From Climacium dendroides (taxonomy: Eukaryota > Streptophyta > Bryopsida > Hypnales > Climaciaceae): a DNA stretch of 64,000 bases. The position numbers were made by a program, and so were the translations under genes. Positions 49,101 through 60,800 of this stretch are shown here, piece by piece. How positions within the stretch are numbered: position 1 is the stretch's first letter; each line of letters opens with the position of its first letter. Location: NCBI GenBank assembly GCA_950106755.1, contig OX467092.1, positions 1,178,001 to 1,242,000 on the forward strand, given 5' to 3'. The notes under the pieces were generated by a model. It made no database searches. It was not told the origin of the DNA and saw only the letters and a list, made by a program, of their open reading frames with translations.

Positions 49101-50897
49101 ATTTGGGGATGCATGGGTACATGCCTATAATATATGAGTAGCCTACCTAAAATCAATCATTGTATATTGTGAAATATTTATTAATATTTATTAAAAAAAA
49201 TTAAACTAATGTCAATTTTTTCCATTTAGAAAATCTACCTCCAAAGCTAATTTAGATTTGAGCATGGAGACTAGAGACTACCTTTAAGGATTTTAAAATA
49301 TCAATAATGGATATTTATATTTAAATGAAGTCTAACTTTTGATCCTTTTCATAATTATTTTAAAAATATCAAATTCAAAGTATAATTGGTCAATGTACAA
49401 TTATATATTTAAGATCTAAATTTTCTTGACTAAAGTGCACCCTTGATATCTATTACCCTGATAAGTGTTAAAATCACATATGTATTAAGGAAAATTTTGC
49501 TCCCTTAAAAGATTCCAAAAAATAAACTAGTAAGTGTTAACTGTTAATTGTTAAGAAAATTTATAAAAATTATGCTCTCTTCTTCAAAGAATTCAACTCG
49601 ATAAGTGTTAATTTGGATAAAAGTGAGGCTATGAAAATTTACAACTTAGATGAAATTTAATTATGTCCATAATGTACAATATAGATCATGTCGTGGTTGG
49701 CATTAATAATATTGTACATAGCTAGCAGTATCTTCATACATTGTCCATTCCACATCATGTAGACAATATTGGCCATAAACTCCATCAACCTCTTGGTATT
49801 CTAGTGTTATACCATTTTAGGATTTAGCAATGTTATGATGTTGTGACAAATTCATGATTTGATGGTTTAAAGAAGCTAGGAGTTTAGGTCTATAATGAGA
49901 AAGCAAGTTTTGAATTTACTTTGGTACAAAGAAAGAGATCCTTTAGTATCATTATAAGTGTGCACAAGAATTTCATCAAACTATTTTAGATTTGTTCTTC
50001 CATTATGCTTAGATGTATGATGATATTTGTATCTTTTTTATTTTCATCCTTCATTTATAAGTGTTAGTGTTTTTAATTTCAAAGTCAATAAATATTATTC
50101 ATGTAAGCATTGCAAATTATCTACGCTACCTTTGATAAGTATTAAAGTATTAACACTACATAAGTGTTATAAATTTCCTTGCTTTGAAGTGTTAACGGGT
50201 ATTGAAGGTGGTGCAAGAAACACTTGTCTTTTTTTTTGTTCTTTTGACCTTGGATTATTTTTTTGCTCATAACTTTTGTGTCATATGAGTCAAAGGATGC
50301 TCAAAGGGACCATTGGGATTACTTTACTAGAACAGCACTTGAATCCTTTTCTAAATTTCAAAGCTATAAATTACTTTGATGTTGTTTATCTTTTTTATAC
50401 TTTATAGATGAATATTAGTGCAATGGATCCCTTTAATAAGTAGGAGAAATTTTTTTGAGGGAAAAATCCTTAAAAAGATGTAAATCATCAATTTTAAGGC
50501 TAAATTTAGTGTCTTTTTAACAATATAGCACTTTAAATGGATATTTTTATCCAAATTTTTTATACATATTAAGAATAAAACTATTAAAAAGTATTTTATG
50601 TCATTAAATCTTAAATCTTAAATCTTAAATAATTTTTTTTTTAATAAATTAATAAATTATTGACAAACTACTAATTTGTTCTAAAATCAAGCTTACAGCA
50701 TTAATTTTCAAAAATAGCTTATATAGTGCTCTTGATGTAAATAACATATATATTTTTTGTTTTAACACAATCATTATTTATATTATTTTATATATTGATA
50801 AGGACATTTACATGTTTTTTACTTTTGAATATTATAGGAAATTGTTTAAAATACAAATTGTATAAAAAAATCCCTTTTCTATTCTATTATATGATTA
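46106..50897. other. Long AT-rich stretch without recognisable genes
   Basis: All ORFs are under 90 codons and none shows a domain. A small hairpin (TTCAATTTAAAAGGAT...ATCCTTTTAAATTGAA) occurs at about 48,148-48,199. Short AAATCTT repeats lie near 50,605-50,632. No tRNA or element ends were found. Confidence 0.5.
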
Positions 50898-51681
50898 TCA
50901 TACTACTAAAATCATAAGTCCCTCTGTAATATCACAAATGCTACCATTAATACTAGGGGCTCGTGCTTGCTATGTTACGCATTCATTGTATCACATATTA
51001 GTAAAAATTTGATATATTTGAATAGAATGTATGATAATGATTTGGATAAGTCTTTAAAATAATTATTTTGATTATTTTATAAAAATATTTTCAATCATGC
51101 ATACATAGAAATCATATTTTCACACAATGTGATATTACAGAAATAGAGTAGTAGTTCACAATCATCTCTGTAATATCACTTTTTACAAAGGGTGATATTA
51201 TAAAAATAATATAATCATTGCAATTGAGGTGATATTAAAGAGGATCAATATGGTGATATTATAAAGGTAGCAATTCCATGGCTTTTCTTGGCTTTATATT
51301 TCTTTTGCATTTCTATGATTTTGTGCTTTTTGTGAGCTTTGAATTAAATTGTTCACAAAGCTTTTCAGATTTACAAGTTTTTCCTTTAAATTCTTCTATT
51401 TGGGTTGCCATTGTTTGTAACAATTAAGTTAAATTTCTAATGCATTCTAATGTATATGTATCTTTTACCATATTTATCATTGCATATATTTCATTCATCA
51501 TTCATTAAATTTTTATTGTTTATTTCAGTATATGCTTATTTATTAAAAAAATTATATGAAGATTTTAGTAATTTTTATATGAAGATTTATTGAAATTCTT
51601 GCTCTGCATTCTATCTAATACATAAAAATTCTAATGAAATTCTAATGGTGAATGCATAGCATAGCAAGCACCAACCGCTAG
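50898..51681 (+). mobile_element. Helitron-like non-autonomous element, copy 1
   Basis: Starts TCATACTACTAAAATCATAA after an A and ends CCAACCGCTAG before a T. This fits the Helitron pattern of 5' TC, 3' CTRR and insertion between A and T, and a 5' TACTACTAAAAT run is typical of plant Helitrons (established knowledge). A subterminal inverted repeat links CTCGTGCTTGCTATGTTACG near 50,965 to GCATAGCATAGCAAGCACC near the 3' end. GTGATATTA words recur internally. It is 784 bp, lacks a Rep/helicase frame, and is homologous along its length to 53,158-54,030. Confidence 0.7.
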
Positions 51682-52676
51682 TATATACATAAGATTTTCT
51701 TGTATTCAATCACATTATTATTCATTAGAAATTAGACTCCTTTTGCCCATTGAAAAAACTGACAAGCTAGTAATTAAACTGCAATTGAAAGTTTAGTAAA
51801 AGAAATTTGTTTACTAGGTTAATTACAACATATTAGTATTAACATGACTTGAAGTTCTAATAAAAAAGGAATAAATTACCTATAATTAATAGCTTAGTAT
51901 TAGAAAACAATAAATAGAAAGAAGGTACATAGGAGATTTTAGTGCGTTTGACCCCTTTTTTGATCCATTTGAGTGTGATTTGACCCATATGTCTGTTTTC
52001 TATGAAATTTGAAATGAAATTACATTGGTAGTTGTAGATAGTGAGTAATTTTTTCAATAAAAAAATTTAGTTTATTATTTTTGAATTGCCCCAATTGGAT
52101 GTCCATTGTGGTCATTTGGAGAGGGGGTAGTAGTATTTTTAACCTAAAAATGTGAATTTGTAGGTCAAAATTGAGATACAAAGTTATGCAAGCCTATAAA
52201 GAGATTCTTTAAAAATAATAAAGTGTCTACTTCAAGGCTTTTGTTCTAGAAAAATAGTGCTAGATTGTAGATTGAAAAAATAGCTTGGCTAAAAAAGGAC
52301 AACAAACCTTAAGCTTTTTGCTAGAAAATTTCCAATTAAAAAATTCTTAAATGAAATCTCCAGATTGTAGTTGAATTCTTTTTTATGGATGTCGAGTGAT
52401 ATGTGTTACCATAATATTTTCTATCCAACATGTGGATGAATGTTGAATTTTGAAACATCGTTACAGCATTTTATATCACCACTTTGAAAATTTATAAAAA
52501 ATGAATAAAAAACCTTGATCTATCCTCCTCTTGTGCTCTAAGTGGACTATCTTTGCACATTTGCAAAGAACACAATTTTTAAAAAATACAAATGATTGAG
52601 AAAAAGCATCTAAGCATTTTTAAGTTAGGAAAAATTAGATTCTTCTAGTTTATTTTTTTGAATTTTTTTTACTAAT
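51682..52676. other. AT-rich DNA between elements
   Basis: No coding frame supported; the 66-codon minus-strand frame at 52,057-51,857 has no recognised domain. Confidence 0.5.
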
Positions 52677-52920
52677 ATGGGGAATTTCATTAAAATGGCA
52701 ATATTCCACATGCCATTTACGTGAGTCAAGAGCACATACAACATTGCTTCTTGGCATGTCAACCTAATAGATGTGTCAATTCTGTCTCAAACAAGTCCAA
52801 ATTGTAATACAACTCCAATGTTTCTTCACCCTTTGCCATCTTTTTATGATTTTTTCCATTTTGCAGTCCCTCTTTGTATCATTTTCACATAATAATTGCC
52901 ATTTTAATGAAATTCTCCAT
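52677..52920. mobile_element. MITE with AATTTCATTAAAATGGCAAT ends
   Basis: ATGGGGAATTTCATTAAAAT on the left and ATTTTAATGAAATTCTCCAT on the right are inverted copies 244 bp apart. Same family as 23,658-23,980, with C-to-T changes in the ends. The plus-strand ORF here (52,771-52,989) is not supported. Confidence 0.75.
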
Positions 52921-53080
52921 TATTTCAAAAAATCAAGTTCCAAAGTATCTATTTTATCATATTTTCCATTACTCTTTTTTTATGCATAACTTTTAGAGAT
53001 AAATTTTGACTTCATGGTTTGAAAGTTATTGTATGCCACATTGTTTTGTTTTGTTTTTTCTGAATATGGGTAGTACCATC

Positions 53081-53171
53081 TTTTAGTAGTATGATTCTAT
53101 AGCTATAGCTATCAAGATGAAAGTTATGAAAACTTTAGTTTGTGGATAGCTATAGAATCATACTACTAAAA
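53081..53171. repeat. Hairpin overlapping the 5' end of Helitron copy 2
   Basis: TTTTAGTAGTATGATTCTAT and following bases at 53,081-53,113 are the reverse complement of GATAGCTATAGAATCATACTACTAAAA at 53,145-53,171, around a ~31-base loop. The right arm includes the first 14 bases of the Helitron-like element together with its flank. Confidence 0.85.
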
Positions 53172-54030
53172 TCATAACTCCCTTTGTAATATCATAAATG
53201 CTACTATTAATACTAGGGGCTTATGCTTGCTATACTATGCATTTATTGTATCACATATTAGTAAAATTTTGATATATTTGAATAGAATGTATGATAATGA
53301 TTTCAATAAATCTTTAAAATAATTATTTTAAATATTTTGTAAAAATATTTTCAATCATGCATACATAGAAATCGTATTTTCACACAATGTGATATTACAG
53401 AAATAGAGTAGTAGTTTGCAATCATTTATGTAATATCACTTTTTACAAAGGGTGATATTATAGAAATAATATAGTTGTTGCAATTAAGGTGATATTAAAG
53501 AGGATCCATAGGGTGATATTATAGAGGTAGCAATTCCATTGCTTCTCTTGGCTTTTTACTTCTTTGCACTTCTATGATTTTGTGTGCTTTTGTAAGCTTT
53601 GAGCTTTCGTGATTTCAATTTTCTATTGCTACTACCAAATGATTTTGAGAAATTTATTTAATTGAAGCGATTTTGGATTTCACAACAATCAAGTTGTTCA
53701 CAAAGTTTTTGAGATTTATAAGTTTTTCTTTTCAATTTTTCAATTTGGGTTGCTATTTTTTGTAACAATAGAGTCGAATTTCTAATACATTCTAATGTAT
53801 GTGTATCTTTTATAGTATTTACCATTGCATATGTTTCATTCATGATTCAATAAATTTCTATTCATTTGTACATTTCAATATATGCTTATTTATAAGAAAA
53901 TTATACAAAGATTTTAGTCATTTTTATGTGAAGATTTATTGAAATTTGTGTTTTGCATTCTATCTAATACATAAAAATTCTTATAAAATTTTAATGATGA
54001 ATGCGTAGCATAGCAAGCGCCAACCGCTAG
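53158..54030 (+). mobile_element. Helitron-like non-autonomous element, copy 2
   Basis: Starts TCATACTACTAAAATCATAA after an A and ends CCAACCGCTAG before a T, the same ends as 50,898-51,681. The two copies align throughout. This one is 873 bp and keeps about 90 bases (around 53,600-53,690) that copy 1 lacks. It has no Rep/helicase frame; the 61-codon minus-strand ORF at 53,843-53,658 is not supported. Confidence 0.7.
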
Positions 54031-54539
54031 TTTCTACTAAGAAATAAATCTTGAAAGACCTTTTTTGAACTCAATTTCCAATGATCTTGAAAAAGAATAA
54101 AAATATAGGATATAAGTTGTTAATTACAAGAGTGACTATGTCAATTGGGACCACTTAGAAATTTTCAATTCCATAGCTAAATTTTTAAAAATTTAGTAAT
54201 TCTAATTATATATTTTTTTTTCTACTAACTATTTTTTTCCTCTAAAGAAATATATTGCTAAATTTGGCAATATAGCAATTTTGGGTAGGTATGAGTGATT
54301 GGAAATTTTCAAGTTTTTGGCCCAAAATTTAATAGAAGGTGTGAACAAAGAATATCTATCATATGCACTAAAATTTTGAACATTTAGAAATATGAGTAAA
54401 AAATTATGGCCTAATATGTTATTTTTTTCGTAAATTAGGCCATATTAGGCCAATATTGGCCTAATATTGGCCTAATATTGGCCATAACCCAGTCCAAGTA
54501 AATTAGAAAAAATCACTTTTTAAAAAAATAAAAATTTGA

Positions 54540-55235
54540 AATTGATTTTCTAGATTTATATATAAATGGAATGATGGAAAGCTTTGAATTATTTTATTTT
54601 GATCAATGAATCAATAGTTAATATGAGGAGTTTAATTTGCTGGCAGTTATTGATTCTCTATTCTAAAATAAATTTTGAAGTCCTTCATTTTACTTAATTT
54701 TCAATATTTTTTGGAAAAAAATTATAAGATATAAATTGTTTATTACTACATTGCACTTGTTGGAATTGACATTTTTCAATTTCATATCTAAATTCTTAAC
54801 AATTTTGTACTTTAAATCATTTTCTACTTCTTTGTACTTATTTTTATTTTCCTATATGTTATACAATTCCAAATTATCTGAAATTTTTCAAGAATGTAGC
54901 CAACTTGCCTTGAAGAATGAATCCAAAGAAGTACCACCAATTTTGACATTTTTTCATACAAATGTCAGCTTGTGAAGTTCACCTACTAGGTTTTTCTTAG
55001 GGCCCCCAAAAGGATTTTTGTCAATTTGAAAGCTCATATCTTGCAATCCATGAGGTGAAAATTTCTGAAATTTTTTCCACATGTCATTAAGTCAACATAC
55101 TATAAAATCCTATGGGCAGGTTATATATGTTTAAAAACATTTTTGTCCAAAATTTGATACTTGTACTAGAAATGATATTTTTGAAGTGTTTTTGGTGAAA
55201 ACATAGTCAAGGATTAAGGGGTTAAACATGAGTAT
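54540..55235 (+). repeat. Dispersed repeat D, copy 4
   Basis: Same orientation as 26,150-27,030. Shared blocks include GGAAAGCTTTGAATTATTTT, TTTGAAGTCCTTCATTT, TCCAAATTATCTGAAATTTTTCAAG, CTTGCAATCCATGAGGTGAA and TTTTTGGTGAAAACATAGTC. It ends at GGGGTTAAAC. A GGCCTAATATT short tandem repeat lies just upstream, near 54,430-54,485. Confidence 0.7.
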
Positions 55236-55239
55236 AGTT

Positions 55240-56200
55240 TTTATTTATATTTTAATGCACATTTTCAACTTACTTTTTCAACATATTTTTGAGAGTTGAA
55301 ATTTTAGGGCATATATATTTTGGAATTAAAGTTTGAAAGATGGAATTTAATTAAAAGGGAAGAGTTGAAAATACTTTATTTTGAAATTCAACCATTATAA
55401 TCTTGCAATTGGTAACAAACTAATAGTGGTAATGTTCTTCACTTTGAAATTTTACCTAGTAGTTGAATTTTAGCAAGTTAATTTATAGATCCTATATTCA
55501 AATTCACTGATATACAAAAAAAGCTATGATTTTAGCATATTTTAGAAAAATGTGTTTTGGTACAACTTTTGACCAAAATGTATCAAAACACTTTAGTTCC
55601 TAAAGTGTCTCAAGAATAAAAGTCACAAACAATGATTGTAACTATATAAATATCTTTACTTACTAGCCCATACAAGTCCATATTATAGAGTTATACTACA
55701 TTGGTACTCATCAAAGATAGTACTTGCTACTTGTATAATTGAGTTTATGTTGCACATCACTAAAAACTACCTCTAACAAATTCTTTATTTACATTAATCT
55801 TTAGACTAATTAAAGTAGAAAATTGACAAAATTCTTCTCCTTTTTATAAATCCTAAGTGTTCAACCATCTACTTTAGATGTGAAATCAATGATTAATATT
55901 ATACTTGTTGCCAAAAAAAATCATCAAAAATGATTAATACAATAGTATATTAAAGGAATGAAAAAGACTACTCTAATCCTTATGAATCAAATAAATAACA
56001 AAAATCATTTTTTTTTGTTAAATTGGCTATATTTGAAATTAAAAAACTCTGATACAATTCAAGCCACATGTTTGGACCTAAAATTTATATAGTTTGTGGT
56101 GCATGGAATAGCATTAATTTCATGGAATTGACATTTGATTGACATAGAAAATCTAATTTGTTAAATTGACAATATTCCATAACTAAAGCCAAAAATTATA
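55240..56200. other. AT-rich DNA without recognisable genes
   Basis: No supported frames or elements. Confidence 0.5.
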
Positions 56201-56906
56201 CTCCCTCTGTTTCATGGTTGTCATACAAGTACATTTGATGAATAGTAACTTGTCCTACAGGACGAAAAATGAATAGTAACTTGTTTAGTATGACAACCAT
56301 GCTTGAGAAGTACATTTGATGAATAATAACTTGTCCAGTATGACAAACATGCTTTGTTTCATAATCTTCCTTTTGACCTTGTTTTTTGTCCCAAAATGAT
56401 CTTTTTGTTGTACTTTGTGATGTTGAAATTGATCAAGTTTGGCTTGTGATTGTTGTTTGGGATTACAAAAACAATTCTAAGTAGTAGTTCCCCTTCTATC
56501 CATGCAGTCATCAAGTAAAAGACAAATAAAATGATTGAAGGGATCAATGAACATGGTTTTTTCTTATTTTTTGCATCTCTTTGAGTATTCTTCAATTGAA
56601 GTAGATTAAGCTTTAGGAGGCAAAACAAAGTTCTATACTTGATTTTAGCCATATGTTAAATGCTTACAAAATGACACCTTGACACTCAACAATTAGGTGC
56701 TCTAAAAATGCCCAAAATTTTTCACTTTTCAATATTCTAAAACTACACTTTAAAAAGGGTTCTAAAACTCAAATTTTTTAGGATGGGAAGAGATCATCAA
56801 AATCTACTTATTGTGCAAAATAAGTCTTTAAAAAGTTATTTTTAGCCTTAATCCGAAAGATTTTGTGATTTTGTCCAACAAGAAGATCATTTTGGAACGG
56901 AGGTAG
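56201..56906. mobile_element. Stowaway/mariner-like element, composite
   Basis: The left end CTCCCTCTGTTTCATGGTTG and right end TTTTGGAACGGAGGTAG have the plant Stowaway consensus and are both flanked by TA. Near the left end, TGAATAGTAACTTGTC occurs three times and GGTTGTCATAC pairs with GTATGACAACC. A second boundary inside (CCCAAAATGATCTTTTTGTT near 56,383) pairs better with the right end than the outer left end does. One element may therefore have inserted into another. No transposase frame is present. Confidence 0.7.
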
Positions 56907-57888
56907 TAACATATATCTTTATAAAGGAACAAATTTCAAACCACAAACTAGGACACATATAGATTTTGGGTTCAGACAGTGCAATTTGAACCATGCTAAA
57001 GTAATGAAAAATTGACATTATTTATGGGTATTTTGGAGTAGTTACAAAGTCTCATTAATTCCAACCTCTTTAAAATTGGAATTACTGTCGAATTTCAGCG
57101 CTAGGGTGCAAGACATCAAATGTGATAGCAAGTAGAATAATTGAAAATGTGGAAAAACTAATGATCTATTAAATGTTTGGATCCAAACAAACTAATCTAG
57201 TCATTCCAACTCCAAGCCTGACACAATATGGTGAATGGAGACATTCAGTGCAGCAATGCTGCTGCTTACTACATACTAAATTAATCTCATTCCCAAGTCG
57301 CAACATCAACCAGTTCAACAGGAAACGTGGGTAAGTAAGTAAGACAGTAAAACTCTGCCATTAATTGAAGCAAGCAGGAACTTAATCTAGCTGCAGCTAG
57401 TCCAGGAGTCCAGGACTAAGCCCAAATCCAGACCCAAGTCTGCTACCAATATAATTAAACGCAAATCTGAAGAAACACAAACACAAATCCTAGCACGCCA
57501 AAGAAGGTAGATCGATCACTTGAACGAAAAGCCTGTTACCTAGAGATAGACAGATAGTTCTTCTAATGAGCGTGATATATACTGTATATCATGTATACAT
57601 ATGGAAATAGTTAACAATTAAGTGCATGCTAGCTAACCCTACTGTAATGGCTTAGCGCTTCCGGAGGAAGTTAAGACTTTATATATATGTGACATATTCA
57701 AACGTAACACTACATAGGGTCGACCAGACCGAGAATATTATTGATCACAAACAGGTCTAGCTAATAGGCCACTTTTTGATTGATGTCTACAACAGTACGT
57801 GCTTCTTGAGATTGGGAACGGCCGCAATTAACTAATACATCTGGTCCATGTATGGCATGAATTCCAAACGGATTGCATGTACTGTTAA
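56907..57888. other. 3' flank of the ARD gene
   Basis: Contains a fragment (56,935-57,025) of the MITE internal sequence seen at 60,110 and 62,690 (AAACTAGGACACATATAGAT, GAACCATGCTAAAGTAATG). From 57,100 the DNA is less AT-rich. A possible AATAAT polyadenylation signal on the minus strand lies at 57,737-57,742, about 150 bases past the ARD stop codon. Confidence 0.45.
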
Positions 57889-60800
57889 CTAAGCGTCGAC
57901 GTCCATGCAGTCGTACGAACCGGGTGCTATGGTGGTGGTGGTGATCGACGATCCTGCAGGGGAGTCTGTCGAACGTCGTAGAAGGACGTTGGCGTTGCAA
58001 TTGTTGTTGATGTTGTTGTTGCCCTGTGGCTGGAACTGCGCGGCTACAAGCGCGTCGTCTGCACACAACTTGGACTCGTCCAGAGTGGCCTCCACAATTT
58101 CCTGACGCTTGCGCAGAAGCTCCAGCTCCTCGTCCAGCCCCTCCAGCATGTTGCAAAGGTCGCTGCTGTTGCCTTGCAAACTGGCGCCTCGGCTCAATAC
58201 ATTCGTCACGTACTGCTCCCTGCATGCAAGTTCAACTTCAGTTTCGTTAAATTGGCGAATGGAATTCCATTGAAATGGAGCTGTGGACACACCACCATCA
58301 AGGAAGGAGGGACACGCAATGGTTTGCAAAGTGGGTTTACGGAGAGTAACCACTGGAAACTTTGGATCGTCTAGCCCGGAGGGCTAGACAGCTGTGGGGG
58401 GAGGGCTAGACAGCTGTGGGGGGCTAGAGCTTTGAATTTCAGCCCCCATGACTCGCATTGACTTCAACAAGAAGCGATTCAGCCCCAACTAGACATCGCT
58501 AGTTGTACAAAAGTGGGGCTAGTGGTACAAAAATTCTAGCCCCCTCGCCCATTTCACACAATGCTAAGGAGGGCTAGATGGGGGCTAGACCACCCCATTG
58601 TAGCCCTGGTTATGACGTCTAAATAAGAAAATTTTGGGGGGTATAGTTACATACCCCCCAAAAACACCCCCCCGGTATCGCCCTCCCGGTCTTCCTGTGG
58701 TGAATCGGGTAAAAATCTTCGCTCAGTGGTGGAAAACGATTTGCAAGTTAATTATTTGAATCTACGGCCAGCAAGAGTTTTTAGTTTGTGGAATATCTCC
58801 AATTCAACGAAATGAACATGAAGGTCTGAAATCCAGGAGAGGTATGGATTTACGTTTCATAAATGCACCAATGGAACACTGGCAGTTCAACGAAATTGAC
58901 GTTCTGACAGTAATATGGAGCAGACCGATGCTCGTCAACGAGGATTCGTTACAACAGCTGGCCATGGAGACTACCTGGACAGTGTAAGAGTTGGGAATAT
59001 ATATACAGTTACATGCATTAATGTTTTATTAGAGCCGTTACTACCTGACTTCCATAATGTCTGTCCCAGCGTTCCGATCGAACTGAATGCGCGATGGAGT
59101 CTCTTGGTAGAGCAGCACGGCCTGCAGAACAAACCAGTTGGTGTTGAAAACTACCGTGGAATCAAGATGTCAATTACTGATATCGATCGGCAGAAAAATA
59201 ATCAAGTATTGAAATGAGTGGACTTAATTAATTACGGCCCTAGCCTGGAAGTTGGAAACCTTAAGGTAGTTGGTGTTGTCGAGGGTGAAGCGGTGGTACA
59301 TTCCTTTGGGCAGTACAATGAGAACTCCTTGTGTGATGTGGATGCGAATCCAGTGGCCATCGAAGTCTCTGATGTCCTCGTAGCCTGCAGAACCTTGCAA
59401 ATTTGTATAGATTAATTCTAAATTGTTTCCCTGTGTAGTTAACCAAATCTAGGAACTGTCAGCCAGGCTAATTAGTGCAGTTTCATATAATTAAATACTT
59501 ATTACTTACTCCGTATTACTAACCAAGTGCACTTACCGCCGCCTTCTAGAATCAAGCGGATCTCCTCGTGCTCATGCAAATGCTCTTTGAAGAAATCTTT
59601 CTTCTTCTGCTCGTAATTGGCCAATCTGCCTGGTGCCACGGTCACCACCTCCTGCATGCCAGAGTCAGTGTGAAGAATTATGCACAGCTGCCCTTCATAA
59701 TCAGTGATTAGTAATTAATCTGGAAAAATTTATGAGAGGTCCACGGAATTAGCGAGTCAGACCTCATAATTGTAGCCACGTTCATTCTTGACCTGCTCAA
59801 AAAACTGGTTTTTCTTGTAGTTGATGGTCTGCAGAGATGTCCACACCAGCACTCCCAATGCTGTGCATGCATACAAGCCCCAAGTCAACAACGAACTTGT
59901 GTGTCAAGCCCTCGCAATTGTAATACAGAGAACGTCGGTTCCGTCAAATTGGCGCAATTCTAGCGTCAATTGGCTATGACATATGTCTTCATCAGGGTCT
60001 AATTTCAGTATTGAAACTAGGACAGGTATGGATTTCTGTTTCAGGCCACACGTCCTGAAACATGGTCAATTTCGTTAAATGGGAGATATTCCACAAGTCA
60101 GAAATTGTGACACGTAGAAGGTCTCATTTCAGGCCAAAATCTAAGATAGATTTTGGTTTCTGGCCGCCAGGCCTGAACCGTGCCAAAGTCGTGAAATTCC
60201 GCCACTTTAACGAAATAGACGTGAAACATGCATGCCAAAGTAATGGCACGATTCCAATTTATGGAAATTGACGTTAATGCCTCTACTATCAAGCTTCTCA
60301 TATAGAAATAATGTGTATCATGATGCTTGATACAAATACTAACTGAGAAACATCCTCAGGCTACGAATTTGGCGAAATGAAAGAGTGAGAACATGCATGC
60401 AAAATGCAAATGCACTGGTTAGATTGTTAGTACTCTCGAGATGCTCTTGAGGGACTTGTTGGTCCGGGTGGAAATGGTGTGGCAGAGTTGGGTCTTTCTC
60501 CTCGGGATCTTCTTCCGAATTGGGATTGTAGTACCATGCCTGCACAGGCATACGGTTTCCCTACCACAACACCACAAGTTGCATATTGATCATACATGGA
60601 TGGCTGAAGTAATAGAATAGCTCCAATTATGCTAGTTAATTCTGGAATCTAGAGTGATTAGCCTAAGTCACTCTGACTTGTTTGAGAGCGCAGATCTCTT
60701 AAATAATAGAGCTCATACTTATGACACAATTAAAGCAATGAAAGAAATAAACACGCTGTGTATGAACATAAGATGCCCTCATGCCCTCAACAATATGGTC

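Noticed and set aside
57905..58374. Plus-strand ORFs over ARD exon 8 and its intron
   Set aside because: Shadows of the GC-rich minus-strand exon; the minus frame joins the ARD core in phase.
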